DNA of 9,027 bases from Planctomycetota bacterium (lineage in GTDB: Bacteria; Planctomycetota; PUPC01; JACPCR01), in contig JASLXP010000866.1 in the NCBI GenBank assembly GCA_030740295.1, forward strand, positions 1 through 9,027, given 5' to 3'. The notes beneath the pieces were generated by a model, which saw only the letters and a program-made list of their open reading frames with translations, made no database searches and was not told where the DNA came from. Positions within the stretch are counted from its first letter, which is position 1, and each line of letters starts with the position of its first letter. Shown in pieces: positions 1 to 4,807 of the stretch. Position numbers and translations under genes: made by a program.

Positions 1-1290
1 GCCCCAGACCGGGATCTTGTTCATCGGAATGGTGATGTCGTATTTGTCGATCTTCCAGCCCGGCACTGCGTACCCGCCTTCGCCCGCGCCCGGCTCGATG
101 CCCTTGCCGCTGAGGTGGAAGGTCTCCTTTAAAGGGTAGATGGTGTAGCCCGACCCCTCGGTGTGCGCAGGCAGCCACGCAATCAGGTAGAGGAACTGAC
201 GGATGTCCGGGAGCAGTTCGACTATCTTTGCGCCTTTGGGTTTGGCTTTGGGATCTGCAGCGAGCTCCGCGGCTGCCGCATCGGACTTCACCTGCTGACT
301 CGCGTCCCGGATCGCCAAATTAGGCAGGCGAATCTCGTAGAAAAGACTCGCCGGCTTGGCCGCTTTCGGATCGGAGTTCTTGGCCTGGAGCAACACCGGA
401 TAGGCTTTGATCTTGACGACCTGGAAGTGCCGCTCCTTCTTCTGATCGTCCGGCGCTTCCTCCGGCGCCGGATCAGTGCGCGTGGTGACAATCAGCTCCG
501 GATCTTCAGTCTTGACCGTGCCGTCCTTCTCAATCGTGAACACATGATTCCCAGGCCAAATCGTATGCTTGCCCGGTTTGAGTTTCGGTCGAGCAATCGG
601 ACTCCGTGCAATGAATTTCCCCCGTTCATAAATCTCAAACAGCGGCTTTCCATTCAGTGTCATTCCCTTAACCCAACAGGCATGCGGAGGCACATACTGC
701 TCCCGCTGACTCTCCGTCAGCGTGTAATAAAACATCGTCCACGTCACCGACTCATGCACACGCTTGACGATGTTCCCTTCCGGATCGTCGTGAGGAACAA
801 TCTGGATTTCGTATTCGTAGGTTTTCTTGGGGGCTTCGGCGTGGAGGGAGGCGAAGGAGGTGAAGAGGAGGAAGAAGGGGAGGAGGTGTGGGAGTTTGGG
901 GGTGATGGAGTGATGGAGTGATGGAGTATTGGAGTGATGGATTCGCTGCATCGCATCGTAGCCGCAAGCTGCCTGCTTGCGGTTGTCACCGTAGCGCTGC
1001 TCTCCAGAGCGGCGTTCTCCGAGCGCCCAAGCGCTCGTGGACGCTCCCACTCCGGTCTGGAGACCGAAGCTACGATTGGTTGCCAGCTTGCGGTCGGCAT
1101 CGTAGCGCTGCTCTCCAGAGCGGCGTTCTTCGAGCGCCCAAGCGCTCGTGGACGCTCCCACTCCGGTCTGGAGACCGAAGCTACGATGGGGCTTGCGCTG
1201 ACCGAAAACGATCCAAAGCTGCGACAAGTCGCAGCACTCCAAAGCTGGGGCGGCGGTGTGTGTTTCGAGGTGGATTTTTCGTGAATTCAT
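1..1290 (-). CDS. Exported protein of unknown function, 3' end beyond the left edge, with repeat-encoded N-terminal extension
   Basis: This frame has no stop from 1299 down to base 1, so 430 codons are visible and the C-terminus is missing. I do not recognise the family. The mature part starts near EAPKKTYEYEIQIVPHDDP. It contains a Tyr/Trp-rich segment (SVTWTMFYYTLTESQREQYV) and later a possibly beta-rich region. A signal peptide is visible: K132, then a core LPHLLPFFLLFTSFASLHA, with possible cleavage after SFA or LHA. ATG at 1290 is chosen because it overlaps the stop of the small ORF before it (ATGA) and has GAGG seven bases upstream. The alternative ATG at 951 has no ribosome-binding site but gives an N-region of only 18 residues. 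Residues 1-131 are almost wholly encoded by repeats (short palindrome, 111-bp tandem duplication, octamer array), so the biological start is uncertain. The reading frame itself is secure from about 900 down; function is unknown. It is probably the last visible member of the operon. Confidence 0.72.
   Translation of the reverse strand, partial: MNSRKIHLETHTAAPALECCDLSQLWIVFGQRKPHRSFGLQTGVGASTSAWALEERRSGEQRYDADRKLATNRSFGLQTGVGASTSAWALGERRSGEQRYGDNRKQAACGYDAMQRIHHSNTPSLHHSITPKLPHLLPFFLLFTSFASLHAEAPKKTYEYEIQIVPHDDPEGNIVKRVHESVTWTMFYYTLTESQREQYVPPHACWVKGMTLNGKPLFEIYERGKFIARSPIARPKLKPGKHTIWPGNHVFTIEKDGTVKTEDPELIVTTRTDPAPEEAPDDQKKERHFQVVKIKAYPVLLQAKNSDPKAAKPASLFYEIRLPNLAIRDASQQVKSDAAAAELAADPKAKPKGAKIVELLPDIRQFLYLIAWLPAHTEGSGYTIYPLKETFHLSGKGIEPGAGEGGYAVPGWKIDKYDITIPMNKIPVWG
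903..942. repeat. Octamer tandem array T1 (unit TGATGGAG, 5 units)
   Basis: Five consecutive 8-bp units; the fourth is TATTGGAG and the fifth ends in T. The array lies just before the signal-peptide core of the left-edge gene and encodes HHS/TPS-type residues there. The 8-bp unit is not a multiple of three, so copy-number change shifts the frame. Confidence 0.9.
962..982. repeat. Palindrome D1 (CCGCAAGC/GCTTGCGG)
   Basis: Perfect 8-bp arms with a 5-base loop, preceded by CATCGTAG. It has the same architecture as the CCACAAGCT/AGCTTGTGG elements at 7246 and 7535, so it is taken as a diverged member of that family. Confidence 0.7.
968..1189. repeat. 111-bp tandem duplication (family B)
   Basis: Two units of 111 bp, 968-1078 and 1079-1189. 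Their last 87 bp (990-1076 and 1101-1187) differ at a single base (1019 C, 1130 T), while the first 22 bp share about 17 positions. The core starts CGTAGC and ends GCTACG, and holds inner palindromes CTCTCCAGAG, AGCGCCCAAGCGCT and CGGTCTGGAGACCG. The period equals 37 codons, so both units are read in the same frame by the left-edge gene. Confidence 0.92.
1210..1250. repeat. Palindrome C1 (GCTGCGAC AA GTCGCAGC)
   Basis: Perfect 8-bp arms at 1218-1225 and 1228-1235 within GATCCAAAG...CTCCAAAG flanks. A second copy lies at 1545-1580. In the left-edge gene it encodes ALECCDLSQLWI. Confidence 0.85.
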
Positions 1291-1505
1291 ACTTCGTCCT
1301 CATTCACATTCTCAGCGGACGAACCACTATCAACCGCTCTCTGGCTCTGCTGCGACTTTGATCCATCAGTGACCTTCCCCATCCACTTCGCTCCCTTCAT
1401 GGAAATGCCAAGCTTGTAAAGCGCTGACATTTCCCGGAGACGGAGATCCGCCGTTTCTGGAGAGATGTCCAGCTTCTTAAGAGTCTGTTTCTTCATTGGA
1501 TTCAT
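1287..1505 (-). CDS. Small hypothetical protein (72 aa)
   Basis: Begins MNPMKKQTLKKLDISPETAD and ends in an acidic NVNEDEV tail. It is basic in the first half, with a probable helix around RLREMSALYKLG and a Lys/Gly-rich SMKGAKWMGK, then a Gln/Ser-rich segment. No signal peptide or membrane segment is seen, so it would be cytoplasmic. I do not recognise the family. In-frame TTG 1511 and ATG 1490-1500 are alternative starts, and none has a clear ribosome-binding site. Its stop overlaps the next start as ATGA, which supports translation and coupling. The segment GSKSQQSQ is encoded by sequence resembling half of the GCTGCGAC palindrome seen at 1210 and 1545, so the C-terminal third may be repeat-derived. 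It may be real or a chance ORF. Confidence 0.45.
   Translation of the reverse strand: MNPMKKQTLKKLDISPETADLRLREMSALYKLGISMKGAKWMGKVTDGSKSQQSQRAVDSGSSAENVNEDEV
1298..1301 (-). promoter_or_regulatory. Ribosome-binding site for ATG 1290
   Basis: On the minus strand GAGG stands seven bases before ATG 1290. The same ATG overlaps the stop of the preceding small ORF as ATGA. The two together favour 1290 over the downstream ATG at 951, which has no such motif. Confidence 0.45.
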
Positions 1506-1613
1506 CTTCAATTAGGCCAAGCTTCTTGAGATCGAGAATGTCCTGATCCAAAGCTGCGACGAGTCGCAGCACCCCAGATCGGCAGCAGCTTCTTCTAATA
1601 TTCCCTTTTTCAT
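1477..1613 (-). pseudogene. Mini-ORF apparently split by a palindromic element
   Basis: ATG 1613 opens MKKGILEEAAAD, then runs into a GCTGCGAC/GTCGCAGC palindrome (1545-1580) and continues out of phase to a stop at 1512. In another frame the same DNA encodes DILDLKKLGLIEDESNEETD and stops at 1477-1479. Removing 32 bases between two GATC tetranucleotides flanking the palindrome joins the two halves into one frame of 34 codons. That would be a very small, Asp/Glu/Lys-rich protein of unknown role whose 3' end overlaps the following small ORF. The splice is my reconstruction, and the region could equally be non-coding. Confidence 0.25.
1545..1580. repeat. Palindrome C2 (GCTGCGAC GA GTCGCAGC)
   Basis: Perfect 8-bp arms at 1553-1560 and 1563-1570, bounded by GATC at 1545-1548 and again at 1577-1580. 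It is nearly identical to C1 over GATCCAAAGCTGCGAC. It appears to interrupt a mini-ORF. Confidence 0.85.
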
Positions 1614-1642
1614 TCCTTCAGCACCAAAGCGCGATCTCAGGC

Positions 1643-1712
1643 GTTGGAGTAACGGCTTTAGCCGGGCTCTTCCGGCAACCGATCCGGACCTGGCTAAAGC
1701 CGTTACTCCAAC
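1643..1712. repeat. Hairpin element A1 (70 bp)
   Basis: Perfect 21-bp inverted arms, 1643-1663 and 1692-1712, starting GTTGGAGTAACGG and ending CCGTTACTCCAAC. It lies two bases after the stop of the DUF4159 gene. First of four copies in the window. Confidence 0.93.
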
Positions 1713-1714
1713 CC

Positions 1715-2719
1715 TCAATGCGTGTGCACAAACATCATCCAATTCGCGAGCCATTGATAAAAATTCTCTCTCTTCTGGTTGTCGCCTCCGTGGCCGATTC
1801 CCTCACCGATGGGATTGGATGCGGTCGGAGGCGTTGAGATCTCCCAGCCGCAGCCGTCGTCGTTGGGCGAGAAGAACACTGCCGGTCGATCATCGAGAAC
1901 GAAATACTGCCACGTGCGGCCGGCCTCGAGCCTTTCGCCGGGCCAATCGATGTTCGGATAGATCATCTTGAAGCAGTCCTTCACGCGCTTGTCCGTCTTG
2001 ATCAGCATGATGGGCACAGAGTTCGGAACCATCTTTCCGACCTCCGGCCCGACGCTGTCGGCGAACGGGCTGCCCTTGTTGTAGCAGTCGTCGAGGAGGA
2101 GAGTGCCTCCGCGCTTCAGCCACTTGGACAGGTTCTCCGTTTCCTTTTCATTGAATGACCACGAATGGTGTGCGGTCAGGTAGATGACTAGGTTTTCATA
2201 GATGTCATCCGTCGAAACGTCTAACCCCTCGTTATCTACATGCACCGGCAGCCCGGTGCGCTTATTGATCTGATAAAGAAGCGCAGGGATAGCCGTCGGA
2301 TCGGTGTTCCAGTCGACACCCTTGTCGGCAGGTTTGATGCGCCGGACGTGCAGCCGGTTGCGAGTGTCGCGTTCATCTTTCTTGTCGAGGCTTTTGGCTT
2401 CTTCGCGAGAGAGCTTGCGGCTGTTGAGGCGTTTGCCTCGTTCGAGCCAGGATTCGGCGGAGAGGGAAGAGACGGAGGTGAAGAGGAGGAGGAAGAGAGT
2501 GAGGAGTGTGGGGGTGTGGGGGTGTGGGGGTGTGGGAGTTCTCTCTTGAACAGTGTCGCATTGCCCAAGTGATGGGGTTGGAGTAACGCCTTTTTTAGGC
2601 GGGTTCTTTGAGCGATCGAGGAGTCCAGACCCGGCTAAAGCCGTTACTCCAACTCCTGCGCACGCTGGCATCAAATCTCCCATACACCCATACACCCATA
2701 CACCCATACGTCTTTTCAT
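1715..2719 (-). CDS. DUF4159-type exported protein with repeat insertion before its signal peptide
   Basis: The 334-residue product matches the DUF4159 pattern: W(N)TDPTAIPALLYQINKRTG, a short strand ENLVIYLTAHHSW, then NEKETENLSKWLKRGGTLLLDD and, after a proline-rich bend, VFFSPNDDGCGW. The domain covers about residues 120-330 and resembles class-I glutamine-amidotransferase folds without a catalytic Cys. Its role is unknown; it usually sits in MoxR/DUF58/BatA clusters. The start at 2719 overlaps the stop of the previous gene (ATGA) and has a strong GGAGGAGG ribosome-binding site. The signal-peptide core TLLTLFLLLFTSVSSLSA begins only at residue 71. Residues 5-70 are translated from octamer repeats and a ~77-bp hairpin element, for example MGVWVYGCMG, GVGVTALAGSG and PTPPHPHTP. 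Joining MKRR directly to the core would give an ordinary signal peptide, so the extension is very likely an in-frame insertion. The gene ends two bases before another hairpin element. Confidence 0.85.
   Translation of the reverse strand: MKRRMGVWVYGCMGDLMPACAGVGVTALAGSGLLDRSKNPPKKGVTPTPSLGQCDTVQERTPTPPHPHTPTLLTLFLLLFTSVSSLSAESWLERGKRLNSRKLSREEAKSLDKKDERDTRNRLHVRRIKPADKGVDWNTDPTAIPALLYQINKRTGLPVHVDNEGLDVSTDDIYENLVIYLTAHHSWSFNEKETENLSKWLKRGGTLLLDDCYNKGSPFADSVGPEVGKMVPNSVPIMLIKTDKRVKDCFKMIYPNIDWPGERLEAGRTWQYFVLDDRPAVFFSPNDDGCGWEISTPPTASNPIGEGIGHGGDNQKRENFYQWLANWMMFVHTH
2507..2538. repeat. Octamer tandem array T2 (unit TGTGGGGG, 4 units)
   Basis: Three exact units and a fourth TGTGGGAG. On the minus strand it encodes the TPTPPHPHTP stretch immediately before the signal-peptide core of the DUF4159 gene. 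Each added or lost unit changes the reading frame. Confidence 0.92.
2577..2653. repeat. Hairpin element A2 (77 bp), inside the DUF4159 reading frame
   Basis: Starts GTTGGAGTAACGCC and ends GGCTAAAGCCGTTACTCCAAC; the terminal 12 bp of the two arms are exactly complementary. The element is translated in frame as GVGVTALAGSGLLD and KNPPKKGVTPTP. Confidence 0.92.
2681..2708. repeat. Octamer tandem array T3 (unit CATACACC, 3.5 units)
   Basis: Three exact units plus CATA. On the minus strand it reads (GGTGTATG)n and encodes MGVWVYGCMG directly after the MKRR start of the DUF4159 gene. The unit (TGTATGGG on the minus strand) resembles T2 (TGTGGGGG on the plus strand), so T2 and T3 flank element A2 in inverted orientation. 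Confidence 0.9.
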
Positions 2720-4554
2720 CTCGTCCCTCCTCCTGACAACAGATCGAAATATCTTCCGACATCGTCTTCTGATTCGCCCAGCATGGTCTTCTTGCCGGGG
2801 CGGGCATCGACGATGTGTTTCTTGAGTTTTATCGGGGCTTCGGTACGCACGGTTCGGGTCGGGGCCTGCAGCAAGTCAGTTGAACGCTTCACCTGTTTCA
2901 ACCCTCTCAGCAGCAGCGCGGATTCGCGGCGGCTCTTCAGGTCAAACTCGTTCTGCACGAACATCCCGAATCCCGCGCCGACGAGGAGAATCTGAAGTGG
3001 CTCGGATTTGCCCATGCCGGGGCCGGTCACGGTGTTGTTGTCTTTGGCGGTGAGCCAAAGCTTGATGCGGTCACCGGGCGCAAGACGAGGAGAGATGCCG
3101 CGGAAGATATTCTGGAATCGACCCTTGGCGCGCTCGCGGGGCGGGTCGACTTTGATTTGTGAGGAGCCTGTGCGTTTACCGCGGCCAAGCAATTCGTTGA
3201 TAGCTTCGACCTGGTAGTGCACGGTCACTTCCTTCACGCCGAAATCATCTTTGGCCAGCCACGGGAGGCGAAGGGCTGCGCCCGCGCCCGCGCCCATGAC
3301 CGCCTCGTCCGATGTCCTTTTCACGAGCATCTGGACGCTCGGCGGAGTGTCGCGCAGCATGTTGATGTCGATGTTAAGCGGCTGCTTCATCTCGAAGCCT
3401 TCGCCGAAGTGGCCCGTGAGATGGATGCTGAGTCGCTCCTTCTTGAGAATGTTGAACGCAAAGCTGCCGAAGCGTCCGCTGATGTCGATGCCCTGCTTTT
3501 CGCCATTGAGCCACTCGACGTAACACATCTCAGGATGAAGTCGGGTGTTGGCCGCAAAGCTCACGAAGATGGATGTACCTGACAGCCCCTGGAGCTTCGA
3601 AACACGTCCGGTCATCAAGCGCATTGGCTGGCTGGTGTAGGCCGGCGGCGTGATTTCGTAATTGATAGCCTTGACCTGCGGAAGGTCGTCGACACGAATC
3701 TCGTGGATGCTCGAATTGCGTCCGCCATATTCAAAGAAGTAGGTAAAGTCGCTGAGCGTCTCCGCAATCTTGAATTCGGCGAGTTCGTCTTCGAGGGTAA
3801 GCGGTGTTGTTTCCGTCTCGCCGGTGATGTGATCCTGCTGGTGAAGCAGAACTTCGTTGCGGCGAGCTCCCATCACTTTGACAGCCAGCGTCAGCTCAGT
3901 GCCACGCACCACCGGCTTATCGCCGGGAGTCACGACCATCGTCACGGGAAACAGGTCATCCATCACGGTGGCATACGCATAGCGGAGTCGTTCCAACCGG
4001 TTCTTCAGGAAGTCCGGCGCCGCGGCGAACAGCACCACAAAGACGAGCACAACCCCAAACGCCGCGCCCAGAATTTTCTTCGCTTCGGACAGGTCGAGGA
4101 GTCGGTGGATATTGATGTCCTTGAGCCGATCTGCCGAACGCTGCACGAGCGCATCGACAAGATTCGTTGAGTAGCCGATCTGGCCATCGCTCGATTCCGC
4201 GGCAATTACCTCGCGGCCAAGCTGCATCGAACCGATGACCTGATTGTCCAGACTCCCGTGCAGTTCCTCGACAAAGACGGCTTCTTTATCCGTGTCGACA
4301 CTCGATATCTGCGGCAGCACCAACCATCGCACAGCCGAGACCAGTCCCCAGACACAGACCGCAAAGAAGAGAACAAACAACGGCCACGGCGGCAGTTTCA
4401 AAAGCCCATCAATTGCCAACCACACCAGCACAGCCCCTGGAGCAAAGACAACAAACCGCCCCAGCCCGTCGAGGACCTTCCACCTGCGACGAAAGCGCCC
4501 GAATCCTGAGATCCGTTTTTCGATTTGGGTGAGGTTGGTTTGGAGTTGGGACAT
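2716..4554 (-). CDS. DUF4175-like membrane protein (612 aa)
   Basis: Membrane protein with three predicted helices: residues 34-52 (FVVFAPGAVLVWLAIDGLL), 58-76 (PLFVLFFAVCVWGLVSAVR) and 161-179 (ILGAAFGVVLVFVVLFAAA). Between helices 2 and 3 is a cytoplasmic segment with EELHGSLDNQVIGSMQLGRE, matching the 'rhP.LgdrLiSalqL' region of DUF4175-like proteins from Planctomycetota and Verrucomicrobiota. After helix 3 come beta-rich, Ig-like stretches (VTMVVTPGDKPVVRGTELTL; AINYEITPPAYTSQPMRLM) expected in the periplasm. Related proteins, as I recall, often carry a longer coiled-coil C-terminus, so this one may be short. There is no obvious ribosome-binding site before ATG 4554, but the N-terminus (basic, then helix 1) looks complete. 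It precedes and overlaps the DUF4159 gene, which suggests coupled translation. Function is unknown; a structural or scaffold role with the VWA proteins is inference. Confidence 0.75.
   Translation of the reverse strand: MSQLQTNLTQIEKRISGFGRFRRRWKVLDGLGRFVVFAPGAVLVWLAIDGLLKLPPWPLFVLFFAVCVWGLVSAVRWLVLPQISSVDTDKEAVFVEELHGSLDNQVIGSMQLGREVIAAESSDGQIGYSTNLVDALVQRSADRLKDINIHRLLDLSEAKKILGAAFGVVLVFVVLFAAAPDFLKNRLERLRYAYATVMDDLFPVTMVVTPGDKPVVRGTELTLAVKVMGARRNEVLLHQQDHITGETETTPLTLEDELAEFKIAETLSDFTYFFEYGGRNSSIHEIRVDDLPQVKAINYEITPPAYTSQPMRLMTGRVSKLQGLSGTSIFVSFAANTRLHPEMCYVEWLNGEKQGIDISGRFGSFAFNILKKERLSIHLTGHFGEGFEMKQPLNIDINMLRDTPPSVQMLVKRTSDEAVMGAGAGAALRLPWLAKDDFGVKEVTVHYQVEAINELLGRGKRTGSSQIKVDPPRERAKGRFQNIFRGISPRLAPGDRIKLWLTAKDNNTVTGPGMGKSEPLQILLVGAGFGMFVQNEFDLKSRRESALLLRGLKQVKRSTDLLQAPTRTVRTEAPIKLKKHIVDARPGKKTMLGESEDDVGRYFDLLSGGGTR
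2726..2734 (-). promoter_or_regulatory. Strong ribosome-binding site for ATG 2719
   Basis: On the minus strand AGGAGGAGG lies six to fourteen bases before ATG 2719, inside the 3' end of the preceding gene. Together with the ATGA overlap it fixes 2719 as the start, even though the signal-peptide core comes 70 codons later. Confidence 0.75.
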
Positions 4555-4564
4555 TTAAAGAAGT

Positions 4565-4601
4565 GTGTTCAGGTGTCGGGGTTCAGTGTTCAGTTTCAGC
4601 A
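4565..4601. repeat. Degenerate short direct repeat T4 (GTGTTCAG-like)
   Basis: GTGTTCAG, GTGTCGGG, GTTCAGTGTTCAG and TTTCAG follow one another with a period of about 6-8 bases. It lies upstream of the DUF4175-like gene and next to element A3. It may be a decayed octamer array. Confidence 0.5.
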
Positions 4602-4614
4602 GGCATGTGACGGG

Positions 4615-4684
4615 GTTGGAGTAACGCCTTTAGGCGGGCTCTTCGCGGCCGGCATCCAGACCCGGCTAAAACCGTTACTCCAAC
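4615..4684. repeat. Hairpin element A3 (70 bp)
   Basis: GTTGGAGTAACGCCTTTAGG at the left end and CCGGCTAAAACCGTTACTCC near the right end. Its left flank TGACGGG matches the flank of A2 (TGATGGG), and both right flanks continue as CTCTGCG/CTCCTGCG. Confidence 0.9.
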
Positions 4685-4704
4685 TCTGCGCTTCGAGGCT
4701 GAAA

Positions 4705-4774
4705 GTTGGAGCAACGCCTTTATTTAGGCGGGCTTTTCGGGCGAGGCAGATCCGGCTAAAGCCGTTACTCCAAC
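4705..4774. repeat. Hairpin element A4 (70 bp)
   Basis: GTTGGAGCAACGCCTTTATT at the left end and CCGGCTAAAGCCGTTACTCC near the right end. It begins 33 bases after the stop of the VWA gene and forms a tandem pair with A3 (20-base spacer), in the gap before the DUF4175-like gene. Confidence 0.9.
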
Positions 4775-4807
4775 CCCCGCTGTCGATGTGAATGAAAGTC
4801 ATACTTC

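Noticed and set aside
163..921. Plus-strand ORF of 252 codons
   Set aside because: It lies opposite the left-edge gene, its product is Arg/Gly/Glu-rich without domain logic, and the minus-strand frame is far more protein-like.
1512..1754. Minus-strand ORF of 80 codons
   Set aside because: It starts inside the DUF4159 gene in another frame and reads through hairpin A1 and palindrome C2; only its MKKGILEEAAAD part might be genuine.
4615..4774. A3/A4 as intrinsic terminators
   Set aside because: The stems are strong, but no T-tract follows on the transcribed side, and the downstream gene is co-oriented.
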